Assembly: GCA_003144275.1 (NCBI GenBank)
Contig: NJBF01000028.1
Coordinates: 1-63,233 of the forward strand
Direction of reading: 5' to 3'
Length of the DNA: 63,233 nucleotides
From: Candidatus Heimdallarchaeota archaeon B3_Heim
GTDB lineage: Archaea; Asgardarchaeota; Heimdallarchaeia; Hodarchaeales; Hodarchaeaceae
Part shown: positions 52,087-62,110 of the stretch, one piece after another
How positions within the stretch are numbered: the stretch's first letter is position 1
How the letters are laid out: each line of letters begins with the position of its first letter
Made by a program: the position numbers and the translations under genes
Notes under the pieces: generated by a model
What the model was told of the DNA's origin: nothing
Database searches by the model: none
The model's input: the letters and a program-made list of their open reading frames with translations, nothing else

Positions 52087-54072
52087 TCAGCGTAGATCTT
52101 TGATTATTTCTTTGGTAGTAGTCGTGATTTGTTTGACGGAGCTTGTAATATTGTCTGAGTTTGTGGTTACATTATTTTTGAAATTATCAACCGAGGAATC
52201 AATACTACTCTGAACCTCTTCAAACTGAACATCGATTTTTCTCCTTTGATCATCTATATATTCACGTTGATCATGAGTTTTTCCTATGAAATTATCAGAA
52301 GTATTTTGCACTTCAGTGAAGAATTCAGCAAATCGCTCTTGTAGCGAGGAGCTATATTTATCTAATGTATCCTGATGATCAGTAATTTTCTGTGATGTAT
52401 CAGACCGAAATTGAATAAGGGAATTTTTATGCTCATCTTCCAAGCTTCCTACTAATACTGTTGTTGATTCCTCACTATCCTTCACCGCTTGATCGAGTTT
52501 ATCATTGGTAATCGATACTATGTTTTGAATAGCAACCAGTCCATCTTGTTCTATAGTTCGAATTTGTTTTCTTAGATCATCGAATGCGGCCGTACTGGAC
52601 CGTTTTATTTCGGAATTCTTGGTCTTGATGACTTCACGATTAGTTTCTACCACTGTATCAGCAGTAGGGGCTATTGATGAAACTGTTGTAAGTAATTCGC
52701 TCTGTTTTGACTGTAAAGTGCGTCTCACGTCTGTTAATGTTATTTCAATATTTTTTTCTTGACTTGTTTGAATTTCCTTGAACTGCTGACTTATTCCTTC
52801 TTGTAGGTCTCCAAGAGTAGTTTCATGTTTAATCAAGACATCTTTCATTCCATCTTGGGATTTTTTAAAGAAGCCCATTAAGGATCCATTAAGGTCTGAT
52901 GTTGTATCTTCTAACTTGGATTTGGTTTTTACACCAAATTGTTCAAATGAGCTATTGATATTTGCGTACCAGTTTTCAAATGCTTTTGTCAATGTCTCAG
53001 AGGTTCTAAGACGCTTTTTACTAAAATCTGAAGAAACACGTGAGAGTGAAGAAAGTATTTGTTCCTCTAATTGACGAAAACCTGATTTGAGCGAATTTTC
53101 AAATTCCGTGGTGACTTTAGATTGCAGCTCTTCATTTGTTTTTAGTGCAGATATAAAAGATTCGAAAACATTTTCCTTGATATTACTAATGGTCTGTTTT
53201 TGTTCCTCCTGGTATTTCTGCCACTCACTATAATATCCATCAACTCCCTTCTCAATTTTTGTTTTTACTCCTTCCCTCTCTTCTTTAATAATTTCGATAA
53301 CTCTTTGCTGAGACTCATTTAGTAATTCTTTTTGACGAATAAGATTATCATCCAGACGTGCTTTAAGACCATCAATTCCTGCGAGTAAATCTTCTTTAGC
53401 AATTTCTAGTCTGGAAACAGATTGTCTCAAAGTATTCGCAAAAACATTGTCCAGTTCATTCTCTTTAGCATCACTAATTTGTGTCACACGATTATTAAAT
53501 TCATCCAACGCTTGAAGAAAGGATGAGGCTACGCTATCTGACATCTCCCCAATATTTGCATTTTCTCTCTCGACGGTACTAACGAATTCCTTTTGTACGT
53601 CCGCTAACTTGTTGGAAATTTGATCTTGAAATTCCTTGATCTGTTTATACTGATGAGAATAGATATCATCCAATCCAGTATTCACTTTACCAGCCATTTC
53701 CCCATAGATTTGGGAAATGTCCTCTTCTTGCTTTTTTGTAAGTGAATTTAATTGTTTTTGCAGAGTAACTGTCCCTTTCTGCAATTGGTCAAGTAATTTT
53801 TCTAAACGAGAGCCGAAATCTCCTTTCTCTGATTCAATATCGGTTTTGAGACCTTTCAAGTTATCTGTTAAATCACTAACAGTTGTTGCCAAATTGGCTA
53901 TTTGCGATAAAATATCCGTTTTACCTTGGTCAATATTTCGTGAAACAGAACTAGTTTGTTTCTTAATGTCTTGTTGAAAATCCTTCACTCGATTCTCATA
54001 TTGACCACCCTCACTTTCAAGCTTCGCAAGATGATCTTTTATTACATTTACTTTGTTATCTTGTTCAGACAT
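52087..54072 (-). CDS. Long coiled-coil protein, 661 aa
   Basis: Almost the whole protein is predicted coiled coil: charged heptad repeats rich in Glu, Lys, Gln, Asp and Ser, with very few Pro and Gly. No signal peptide, membrane helix or ATPase head is present. Examples are ITDHQDTLDKYSSSLQERFA and the terminal ITTTTKEIIKDLR. The serine/threonine-rich repeats resemble chemoreceptor, tropomyosin or SNARE-like rods only in composition, so homology is not claimed. A structural rod or tether is likely. It diverges from the GNAT-beta gene with 154 bases between starts. Confidence 0.8.
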   Translation of the reverse strand: MSEQDNKVNVIKDHLAKLESEGGQYENRVKDFQQDIKKQTSSVSRNIDQGKTDILSQIANLATTVSDLTDNLKGLKTDIESEKGDFGSRLEKLLDQLQKGTVTLQKQLNSLTKKQEEDISQIYGEMAGKVNTGLDDIYSHQYKQIKEFQDQISNKLADVQKEFVSTVERENANIGEMSDSVASSFLQALDEFNNRVTQISDAKENELDNVFANTLRQSVSRLEIAKEDLLAGIDGLKARLDDNLIRQKELLNESQQRVIEIIKEEREGVKTKIEKGVDGYYSEWQKYQEEQKQTISNIKENVFESFISALKTNEELQSKVTTEFENSLKSGFRQLEEQILSSLSRVSSDFSKKRLRTSETLTKAFENWYANINSSFEQFGVKTKSKLEDTTSDLNGSLMGFFKKSQDGMKDVLIKHETTLGDLQEGISQQFKEIQTSQEKNIEITLTDVRRTLQSKQSELLTTVSSIAPTADTVVETNREVIKTKNSEIKRSSTAAFDDLRKQIRTIEQDGLVAIQNIVSITNDKLDQAVKDSEESTTVLVGSLEDEHKNSLIQFRSDTSQKITDHQDTLDKYSSSLQERFAEFFTEVQNTSDNFIGKTHDQREYIDDQRRKIDVQFEEVQSSIDSSVDNFKNNVTTNSDNITSSVKQITTTTKEIIKDLR

Positions 54073-54226
54073 CTTTATTCACCTGATTAACTCTAAGACT
54101 ACTATTATAATCAGTTATTTTTTCTTATGAAATTATAGTTATTGCCAGTAAGATTCTTTATTTAAGTTCAGGTCAATTTCCGTCCATCAATTTGTAATAC
54201 TTATACATTCTTCTTGAGATGTTGTT

Positions 54227-57200
54227 ATGGACTATAAAAAACTACAGACATTGGATCAATTTGAAGGTAAAATCCAACCCATTAATCTTGATGCTGATGC
54301 TAAAAAACTAGCTACTTTTTTTAACGAGATTGATGATCTGTGGCCAGGGACTTTTACACAAGGCATTAAATTTGACGAAAAACGTACTAGAGATTTTATA
54401 GGAAAAAGAAAAGCTTTAGAAGCGTATGTAGCGTTCGACCCCTCAGACAGGATAGTTGGACTCTGTTCTGTGCATAAACGGATGGAGGAACCAAATGTTT
54501 CATATATTGGAATTCTAGGTGCACATCCAGATGTTTTATCAAAAAAATATGGAAAACATCTTCTTCTAACCGCTATAGAATTTAGTGTAGCCAATGGAGA
54601 TTTACGTCAGGACTTACACACTTGGGCATCCAATATGAAAGCGGTTCCTTTATATAAAAAGATTGGTCTCCAATGGGTTCCAGATACTTCAGTTTACATG
54701 CAGAATTATATCCCAGCAATCTTACAAGATAGTTTCTGTAAACCGTATTTTGATAAACATCCTGATTGGTATTTAAATCAAAAACGGGAGTTAACTCAAG
54801 CTCCTGATGATGATTCCTTCGGAAAAATGAAAGTATTCAACTATTATTTTGAAAATAAAGGTGATTATCTAAAAGTAATGATTGATAGGTATAGTCGATC
54901 AATCATGGGAATAACACGAAGTCTGGATGGAGAAGAGCTAAGTCTTGTTCTTCAGTATGATGAGCATGATGTTTTTACAGGTATTGAGAAACCATTTTTC
55001 CTTAAGGTTGAAAACAAAACGAATAAGGAATTCTCTTTGAATGTAGCGTTCGAACCCTCTCTAGAAATAACGCCCCAAAAATCCCAAATGAGTCGACACA
55101 TCCCGATTGGTAATGTGAGCATTGAAAATTATTATTCGGTCATCGATACAACCATAGATTCTAGTATTTATCGAAAAACACCAAGTATCAAAGCAAGGGT
55201 CACTTTAAACGGGAATGACCTAATTTTAGAATCAGGAGTGAGGGCAAAACAACCCGTTGATATTAATTCTTCAGATTTAACTAGGTGGATACCTTCAGGG
55301 AAACAAGAAGTTGGAATAAATATTAATAATCGGACTACTGAATCCATTCAGGGTGAGCTGATTTTCTGGACGGATTCCGATGTTACAATACTTAATCCTG
55401 TAAATCAGATCAAAATTGATCCAGAGAGCTTTATTGGTCTTCGAATAACTCTTAAAGTTCCTGAATATAAAGAAGATAACGCAGTTACTCTTTTTTGCCA
55501 GTTGAGGATGGAAAAGTCAAAAAGCAGAGTATTTGAAATTCCTGTATTCATTTCCGAGTATCCGTCTGTTGCTGCGCGTATCCAAAAGGATAAAAAACGA
55601 GTGATATTACAAAACCAAAATGTTCGATCTATCATACATCTGGAAGGGGCACGTGCTACCTTAAAATCTACCGAAGATTCAGCAATGGCAATTAGTGCTA
55701 ATATCCTAGATTTTGGCCCTCCTTTTGGATTTAGTGAATTTAATCAAGTGAAATTTGAACCAGAAATAATCTATGAAAACAACTCAATTAGAGTAAAACT
55801 CACTAAACAGAGTAGATCAAAAGAAAGTTTAATTTTTTCCCGGAATTTTGAATTAAGGCCAGGTGATAATCATATTTCTGTATGGGAAGAGATTCAGAAT
55901 TTAGGAACGATCAAAGATCAAGTTACGATTCTAATGCAACCATCCTATAGTGATGGAATAAATATGCCAATGGGTAATAGATATCTTGTTTTTGAAGATG
56001 AATTGATAGTAGGACCTAATTATCTTTGGCCTATAAGAGAAGGAGATCTTCCAGAAGGAACAGAACAGTATGAACCTTGGGTTTGTGTTGAAGCTGGTGA
56101 TGTTACCTATTACCACATTTATCAAACAGAAAATACTTTAGCCAACCCGAGTCGAGGAGCCTTAACAACATTAGAAAAATCTGTTTTCATCCCTGCATTA
56201 TCTTTAGCCTCGTCCCCAAAAAGCTGGATAGGGTGCAGTTTAAGAGGGAAATGGAAAGATGTGAGGGAATTATCCTATTACCTAAGTAAAAAAACTATTC
56301 TTCCACATTCAGAGAAGTCCGTTCATCCGAAGTCTTATCTAAATATCGCAATCCCTAATGAAGAACTGCTACTGGGAAAAAAAGTCAATGACATACAGGT
56401 CAACGTCACTTCAACTAGGTTTATGCCTGTGACAGGAAAGATTTCATTAGATCTCCCTGATGACTGGATATGTACTCCTAAGAGTCAAGAGATTTCTGAA
56501 CTGAATTTAAAGAACCCCCAAAACTTCACTTTTCAGATTCAACTTCCTGAAATTACCGTATCACGAACTAGTAAATTAAAAGTCAAGATTACTTCTCCAT
56601 CAGGAGAATTATCTGAAGAAATATCTGTACTCGTATTTAACAATTCATTAAAACCAAAAATAGAAAATCTACCCCCTATTGGAGAGAAAAATGTTACTAA
56701 AGTACAGAATGAGTCACTCGCGATTACAAGTTCCAAAGATTTTGTCGGTACTCTGACATCTATCAAATATAAAGATACGGAATATCTACATTCAAATTTT
56801 CCTACCATGGTGCCATCTCTATTCTTTAATCAGGACCCTGGAGGCCTACTGACAATCTTACTTGGAGGAAATGATGATTTAAGTGACCTCAAGTTCTTTA
56901 ATGAAAAATTCCAACAATCAGAGGTTCAAAATGATCCATGGTATGGTGTGGAATATACCGTTACAGTAGCTGAACGAAAGTCATTGAAAGGATTAGTCTT
57001 CAAAACCTCTTATTCATTATTGAGTGGAGATTCGCAACTCGTTAAAATCAGATTGCATATTTCCAATCCTACTTCTGCCACATTTCAATTTTTATCACTA
57101 AGCCTCCTATCACCTGCTATTAATGGATCTATTGAAGATATGATTGCTCAACTTGAGACCACAGATACATCGATTATTCATACTTTCACTAGAGATAATC

Positions 57201-57460
57201 CTCTACCAATCTTTGCACTAGGTACGGAACATCTTAAAAGATTAAACTACGTTAAGGAGGGAAAAAGTCTTTCCATAGTTTCTCCTCACTCAGACGCAAA
57301 TTTATTCCCTCTTGACGCCGGTAAAATGATTCTTGGGGGAGGAGTTGCCAAATCCTGGTTTTTAGAACCTGGTGAATCAAGCGAATGTATCTTCTTCTTA
57401 ATTCTAGGCTCTTCGGATAGATTGAAATTTGAAGAATTGTCTTCGATATTCCAGAAATAA
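54227..57460 (+). CDS. GNAT acetyltransferase-like domain fused to a large beta-rich region
   Basis: 1077 aa. Residues about 15-165 have GNAT features: DRIVGLCSVHKRMEEPNVSY (strands 2-4), IGILGAHPDVLSKKYGKHLL (position of the acetyl-CoA loop, though the R/Q-x-x-G-x-G/A form is degenerate), and ASNMKAVPLYKKIGLQWVPD (Asn and Tyr of the late motif). The remaining 900 residues are a string of beta-sandwich-like segments without recognised motifs or a signal peptide. It may be a cytosolic modifier with binding modules. Activity is uncertain because of the loop. It is divergent from the coiled-coil gene and possibly shares regulation with it. Confidence 0.68.
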   Translation: MDYKKLQTLDQFEGKIQPINLDADAKKLATFFNEIDDLWPGTFTQGIKFDEKRTRDFIGKRKALEAYVAFDPSDRIVGLCSVHKRMEEPNVSYIGILGAHPDVLSKKYGKHLLLTAIEFSVANGDLRQDLHTWASNMKAVPLYKKIGLQWVPDTSVYMQNYIPAILQDSFCKPYFDKHPDWYLNQKRELTQAPDDDSFGKMKVFNYYFENKGDYLKVMIDRYSRSIMGITRSLDGEELSLVLQYDEHDVFTGIEKPFFLKVENKTNKEFSLNVAFEPSLEITPQKSQMSRHIPIGNVSIENYYSVIDTTIDSSIYRKTPSIKARVTLNGNDLILESGVRAKQPVDINSSDLTRWIPSGKQEVGININNRTTESIQGELIFWTDSDVTILNPVNQIKIDPESFIGLRITLKVPEYKEDNAVTLFCQLRMEKSKSRVFEIPVFISEYPSVAARIQKDKKRVILQNQNVRSIIHLEGARATLKSTEDSAMAISANILDFGPPFGFSEFNQVKFEPEIIYENNSIRVKLTKQSRSKESLIFSRNFELRPGDNHISVWEEIQNLGTIKDQVTILMQPSYSDGINMPMGNRYLVFEDELIVGPNYLWPIREGDLPEGTEQYEPWVCVEAGDVTYYHIYQTENTLANPSRGALTTLEKSVFIPALSLASSPKSWIGCSLRGKWKDVRELSYYLSKKTILPHSEKSVHPKSYLNIAIPNEELLLGKKVNDIQVNVTSTRFMPVTGKISLDLPDDWICTPKSQEISELNLKNPQNFTFQIQLPEITVSRTSKLKVKITSPSGELSEEISVLVFNNSLKPKIENLPPIGEKNVTKVQNESLAITSSKDFVGTLTSIKYKDTEYLHSNFPTMVPSLFFNQDPGGLLTILLGGNDDLSDLKFFNEKFQQSEVQNDPWYGVEYTVTVAERKSLKGLVFKTSYSLLSGDSQLVKIRLHISNPTSATFQFLSLSLLSPAINGSIEDMIAQLETTDTSIIHTFTRDNPLPIFALGTEHLKRLNYVKEGKSLSIVSPHSDANLFPLDAGKMILGGGVAKSWFLEPGESSECIFFLILGSSDRLKFEELSSIFQK

Positions 57461-57571
57461 GTTCTGGAGCATTATTGTGATGTATTTCAAGTCACAATAA
57501 TTATTACTTTTTCCCTCTATTTAATTTTCTGTCCTCTACTCCGTTCTAACCATGATTTTTTTTGATTAAAA

Positions 57572-58297
57572 ATGACTCAAAAACTCGATAAATCTGCTAA
57601 AGTAATTTCAAAAATGTTCACTTCCTTAGCTCCACGTTATGATTTAATGAATGACGTGATGACAGGTTTCACTCATCGCCACACACGAAAATTTGCTCTA
57701 GAGCTAATAGGGATTGTAAAAGGGGGACTAGTCTTAGATCTCGCCTCTGGAACAGGAGATTTTGCATTTCTTCTTCAAAATTTAATGAAATCAAATACTC
57801 TGATCATTGGATGTGATTTTTCGATAGGAATGTTGGAAATGGCACGTCATCGTCTGAAAACAATTCAAGATGTATCTGAGGTGAACAATCTGGCATTCGC
57901 CAGTTCGGATATCAATCACCTTCCATTTTCAGATGAAATTTTTGATGTTTGTTCAATTATTTATGGATTAAGAAATGTCCAAGATCCATTAAGTGTCCTG
58001 CAAGAAATAAATCGTGTAACTAAACCGAGTGGTCGTTTCTTCATTGTGGAATCCATTATCCCAGACAACCCTTTCATTCGGTTTTCACTGTCATTTTATT
58101 TTAAGAATGTCGTCCCTATGATTGCCTCTTTATTCGCATCGAATGTTCAAGCCTATGATTATTATTTTAATTCTGTAGAACAATTTGGAACTCCAATTGA
58201 GACATTAAAATTACTGAAAAAAACACATTGGAAACGGGTCACCATTTACCGATTATTATTTGGATCAGTTATTGTTTACCAGATTTTCAAAAGATGA
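57572..58297 (+). CDS. UbiE/MenG-family quinone C-methyltransferase
   Basis: 241 aa, family length. Hallmarks are MFTSLAPRYDLMNDVMTGFTH, LVLDLASGTGDFAFLL (motif I), CSIIYGLRNVQDPLSVLQEI and EINRVTKPSGRFFIVES, and the late YDYYFNSVEQFGTP region. The enzyme methylates demethylmenaquinone or a related quinone precursor, using SAM, at the membrane. Many Heimdallarchaeia carry menaquinone genes, but none of the other men genes is in this window. Minor departures from the bacterial consensus leave room for another lipid-like substrate. Confidence 0.85.
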   Translation: MTQKLDKSAKVISKMFTSLAPRYDLMNDVMTGFTHRHTRKFALELIGIVKGGLVLDLASGTGDFAFLLQNLMKSNTLIIGCDFSIGMLEMARHRLKTIQDVSEVNNLAFASSDINHLPFSDEIFDVCSIIYGLRNVQDPLSVLQEINRVTKPSGRFFIVESIIPDNPFIRFSLSFYFKNVVPMIASLFASNVQAYDYYFNSVEQFGTPIETLKLLKKTHWKRVTIYRLLFGSVIVYQIFKR

Positions 58298-58426
58298 AAT
58301 AGTTATAAAACTCACTCCTCAATAAAAAACTGAAAAAGAATTTATTACTACGTCATGTTTCGCTGTATATTCACTGCAGTCTTCGAAAAATCAAGATGAA
58401 ATAATTCACAGAAGGAAGATCCAATC

Positions 58427-59776
58427 ATGGTGTCAGAATCTACGCATATTGACGAGGTCAACCAATTATTGATTACTTTGGTTCAGAATAAGTGTATTAA
58501 TCCTCCAGGTACGGAACTTAGATCAATTCGTACAATTGAAAATCATCTAAAACAGCGAAATATTCCTTGCAAAGTAATTGAAACAGCTCCAGATCGAGGT
58601 AACTTAATTGCGGAAATAAAAGGTGAAAATGCTGGATCCTCTCTTATGTTTGGGCCTTCTCATGTTGATGTTGTTCCAATTGGCAACAAATCTGCTTGGG
58701 AGGTGGATCCATTTAGTGGAATCATTAAGGATGAACATATCTGGGGTCGAGGAACTCTTGACATGTTGTTCATCGTTGCCACACAGGTTCAAGCATTCGC
58801 ACGCCTTTTCGAGGAAGGATTCAAACCAAAAAGTGATCTTAAGCTCTGTATAGTTGCAGATGAAGAAGCTGGGGGAATATTTGGGACAGAATGGTTAATG
58901 AAACATCAACCCGATTTCATGAGTGTTGATTATGCATTAAGTGAGGCGGGGGGAATACCAATTGCACCTGGTAGACTATTGTTGGGTATTGGAGAAAAGG
59001 GCGCTGCTTGGAAACGTGTGTCATTCAAAGGAACCCCTACTCATGGTTCAATGCCATACAAAAGCGATAATGCCGTCATAAAAGCAGCTATAGCTGCAGA
59101 GCGGCTCAATAAATATACACCACCAATTAATCTGGATTATATCAAACTAATGGCCAATGGTCTTGGTTTGAGTAAAATTACACAACTAATGCTGAGTCAT
59201 CGGATATTCCTTCCTTTAGTCCTTAAAATGGCTCATAAACGAAACCCAGTCATGGCACGTTTATTGCACGCCCTCTCACGAATGACTATTTCCCCTAACA
59301 TCGTTCATGGTGGAACGAAAACCAACATTGTTGCAGGAGAAGCCTATCTTGATGTGGATATTCGTATTTTACCAAACCAGGATGATGATTTCGTTGTTAA
59401 ACACTTACGAAAGGCAATGGGTGAGATGGGAAAAGAGGCCATAATTGAGCGCCCTCCTGATCAACCAGGTTTTTTCACTTCTGAGGGGACAGCAAGCGAC
59501 CCAAATTCAGAAATTGTACCCTTTATGTGTAAAGCGGTTGCAGAAGTGTATCCAAACGCTCAATTTGTTCCATTGATAGTTGCTGGAGCTACTGATCTTA
59601 GGTATCTCCGAGAGCGAGGAACTCAAGCATATGGGTTCTCTCTTTTTGATCCTGAAACTCCTCTCAACACAATGGCTACATTGCCCCATGGTCCGAATGA
59701 ACGAATTAGTTTAAAGACTGTAGAATACTCTTTGATGGCATACTATAACCTAGCCAAAGAATTTCTCAACCAGTAA
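58427..59776 (+). CDS. M20-family metallopeptidase/deacylase (ArgE/DapE/CPG2-like)
   Basis: 449 aa. The two-zinc site is readable: GPSHVDVVP (first His and Asp), WGRGTLDML (bridging Asp), CIVADEEAGG (catalytic Glu and zinc Glu), and the final His in TLPHGPNERIS. The dimerisation domain with KGTPTHGSMPYKSDNAV lies in between. The family removes acyl groups or cleaves dipeptides; the exact substrate cannot be told. ATG with AGGAAG upstream. The EamA gene begins 19 bases after its stop, so transport of its product or substrate is possible. Confidence 0.9.
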   Translation: MVSESTHIDEVNQLLITLVQNKCINPPGTELRSIRTIENHLKQRNIPCKVIETAPDRGNLIAEIKGENAGSSLMFGPSHVDVVPIGNKSAWEVDPFSGIIKDEHIWGRGTLDMLFIVATQVQAFARLFEEGFKPKSDLKLCIVADEEAGGIFGTEWLMKHQPDFMSVDYALSEAGGIPIAPGRLLLGIGEKGAAWKRVSFKGTPTHGSMPYKSDNAVIKAAIAAERLNKYTPPINLDYIKLMANGLGLSKITQLMLSHRIFLPLVLKMAHKRNPVMARLLHALSRMTISPNIVHGGTKTNIVAGEAYLDVDIRILPNQDDDFVVKHLRKAMGEMGKEAIIERPPDQPGFFTSEGTASDPNSEIVPFMCKAVAEVYPNAQFVPLIVAGATDLRYLRERGTQAYGFSLFDPETPLNTMATLPHGPNERISLKTVEYSLMAYYNLAKEFLNQ

Positions 59777-59794
59777 GCATAAAAGGTATGTATC

Positions 59795-60727
59795 ATGGCT
59801 GGAGAAATTTTAGCAGTAGCCACCGCAATCACATTCCCCCTAGCGAACGCAATGTTCAAAAAAGTTGATAATCTGTTTACTCCCTCTCAAATAAATGCAA
59901 TAAGAACTTCGGTCGGAGCAATTTTCTTTGTTTTGTTTATTCTAATCCTTGATCAATGGAAATTTCTCCCTTTGGTTACTACAGGTCTATTGGTTCTTCT
60001 CCTTGTTAGTATCTTTTTTGGCCAAGTTATTGGGGATACAGCTTATTTTATTGGTCAAGAATCTCTTGGTACAACAATCGCTTTAGCGATATCAGGTACT
60101 ATGCCCTTTTTCACATTTCTGATATCCCTCCTTATCGGTGAAGACATTTCGGTAACTTTCTACCTTTCTGGAATTATCATTGGAGCAGGAATTTTCCTAA
60201 TATCTAAAAGTCAGATCTCACGAGAAGAATCATCATTTAATCGAAATGGTTCAAAATATATCTTCATGGTTATTACTTTGTTAATCGCTTCATTTTCATG
60301 GGCTATTGCTATTGTGCTTACAGATATTGGATTTAATGCACTGGGTAACCTCCTTCCTCAAGGAGAACAAACTTCATTTTTGGGGAATGCCATTCGGCTT
60401 CCATTTGCTGCGGTGATCCTATGTGTAATGGGATGGAAATCAAGATCCAAAAATAAACAAAATTCAGATTCACTATACAAAAACCCCTTTGATGGGAAGG
60501 TTATTACTATTTTACTCGCAGCTTCGATAATTGGAACAGCTTTAGGCATTCTTTTATATTCAGAAGCCGCTCGATTGGCTGGAGCTCCTTTTACTTCATT
60601 AATACTAACCGCAAGTCCGTTATTTTCCATACCCATCTCATGGGCAATTAATAAAGAGAAAATATCATTTCTAGAATTAATCGGCTTATTGTTAATTCTT
60701 ACAGGAGTAATACTGATTTTATTGTAA
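59795..60727 (+). CDS. EamA/DMT-superfamily transporter (second copy)
   Basis: 310 aa, ten helices. The start AGEILAVATAITFPLANAMF lies in helix 1, IGDTAYFIGQESLGTTIALAIS forms the centre of the first half, and KEKISFLELIGLLLILTGVI the last helix, with LTASPLFSIPISW in the second half. It lies 19 bases after an M20 peptidase gene, so they likely form an operon. It differs clearly from the copy at 47.3 kb and from the remnant at 21.0 kb. Confidence 0.9.
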   Translation: MAGEILAVATAITFPLANAMFKKVDNLFTPSQINAIRTSVGAIFFVLFILILDQWKFLPLVTTGLLVLLLVSIFFGQVIGDTAYFIGQESLGTTIALAISGTMPFFTFLISLLIGEDISVTFYLSGIIIGAGIFLISKSQISREESSFNRNGSKYIFMVITLLIASFSWAIAIVLTDIGFNALGNLLPQGEQTSFLGNAIRLPFAAVILCVMGWKSRSKNKQNSDSLYKNPFDGKVITILLAASIIGTALGILLYSEAARLAGAPFTSLILTASPLFSIPISWAINKEKISFLELIGLLLILTGVILILL

Positions 60728-60783
60728 TTCAATGAAAAGAAGACTCAACTTAACAAAAAAAAAGGAAAGGGCAGAGAAAGCAT

Positions 60784-62106
60784 TCAGGTAAGAATACTTT
60801 CACGCTCGAAGACGCGAGAGGCAATATACAGAGAAATAAAGATAACTACGACTAAGAATCCAAGATGGAAAAGTAGATCAGTCGCAATACTACCTGTTAT
60901 CGCACTCGAAGCATATGTTTGTGGATATAACCCTTTACTTAATATCGCAATTGCATGTGACCAAGGAATGAGATAAAGGAGGATTCCAGCACCACCAAAT
61001 GATTGTTCAGGTAATGCACCAAACAGCGAAGTCATTCCTACAATCAAAGAGGGGACCATCATCACCATGCTGTACAAGGATTCTGCAGATCTAACATCCT
61101 TTGTCAAACTTGCAATGGAAATACCTATTCCTATGGCTACAAATGCTGATAGAAACATGGTTATTCCAACGAGTAACAAAAGATTAAGCGTAGGATTAAT
61201 TGAATACATTGCAGAGACGTTATAAGCCTCAGAACCACCAGAATCAGCTAAACCAAGAATGAATGAAAATCCCATAAGTCCTACCATGTTCATTACTGCA
61301 AAAATCGAAACTAACACCATACCTGCTAATACCTTCCCAAAAAGAATGCTGAAACGAGAAATAGGCAACGCTAGTAAGGATTCCATGGTTTTCTTCTCTC
61401 TTTCACCAGCAAAACTTGTGCTAACGAATGGAGCAGGTGCCATGACTGCAATGAGGATTGAAATAAATCCAATAAATCCCGCTCCAAACCCACTCGCAGC
61501 TGCTTCTTCCCCTGGAAAGGTGATTGTTGTCTGTGATAGGTATGCTGCCTTTTCAATAACTACCTGTGTGAAAGGTGGCTGTGATAAAACCATTCCCACA
61601 CCTGCTTCAAGAAATTCTGATCCAATAATACCTCCAGGAAGTGTATACATTTCCACGACGGGAATGATATTTAAACTGAGGTTAAATGCATTAAACACTG
61701 ATGTGAAGTTCTCAGGGATGATAATCAGTGGCATTACATCGCTAGCAATATCTGGGTCATTTATCATCTGCATTAGTGACGAGTAGCTCTCATCTGCGTA
61801 CAACGTGTCATTAATAACTGCCCCTTCGAGAAAAGAACCGTTAATTTCAGTACTAGCTTTAAGTTTGTTGACAAACTTATCACCATAATTATCAGTAATA
61901 TTGCCCAAATCAAAATTTACTACGTAAACCGTTTCTCCTTCTTGTGTAGATGTTAAAGACACACCTACAAGCAACTGTATTCCTCCCTGCATACCCCACA
62001 TCAGTATCGGCATTAATATAAAACTAATAACGATATAACGAGTTCTACTTGCAGATCTTAATTCCTGTTTAACAAGAGATAATGTTTGTTTGATTCTGTT
62101 ACTCAT
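60784..62106 (-). CDS. ABC-2 type permease (NatB/YhaP-like)
   Basis: 440 aa. An N-terminal helix (about 25-50) is followed by a large extracytoplasmic domain (about 55-210), then five helices. The segment PFVSTSFAGEREKKTMESLL, a coupling helix with the ER-E-K motif, is the hallmark of ABC-2 exporters of the Na+/lipid/antibiotic type. It starts four bases after the ATPase stop (GGTGACATCATG), so the pair forms one exporter. The substrate is not predictable. Confidence 0.87.
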   Translation of the reverse strand: MSNRIKQTLSLVKQELRSASRTRYIVISFILMPILMWGMQGGIQLLVGVSLTSTQEGETVYVVNFDLGNITDNYGDKFVNKLKASTEINGSFLEGAVINDTLYADESYSSLMQMINDPDIASDVMPLIIIPENFTSVFNAFNLSLNIIPVVEMYTLPGGIIGSEFLEAGVGMVLSQPPFTQVVIEKAAYLSQTTITFPGEEAAASGFGAGFIGFISILIAVMAPAPFVSTSFAGEREKKTMESLLALPISRFSILFGKVLAGMVLVSIFAVMNMVGLMGFSFILGLADSGGSEAYNVSAMYSINPTLNLLLLVGITMFLSAFVAIGIGISIASLTKDVRSAESLYSMVMMVPSLIVGMTSLFGALPEQSFGGAGILLYLIPWSHAIAILSKGLYPQTYASSAITGSIATDLLFHLGFLVVVIFISLYIASRVFERESILT

Positions 62107-62110
62107 GATG

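Noticed and set aside
61259..61786. 175-aa forward frame inside the ABC-2 permease gene
   Set aside because: Antisense to a well-supported permease with a coupled ATPase; no motif of its own.
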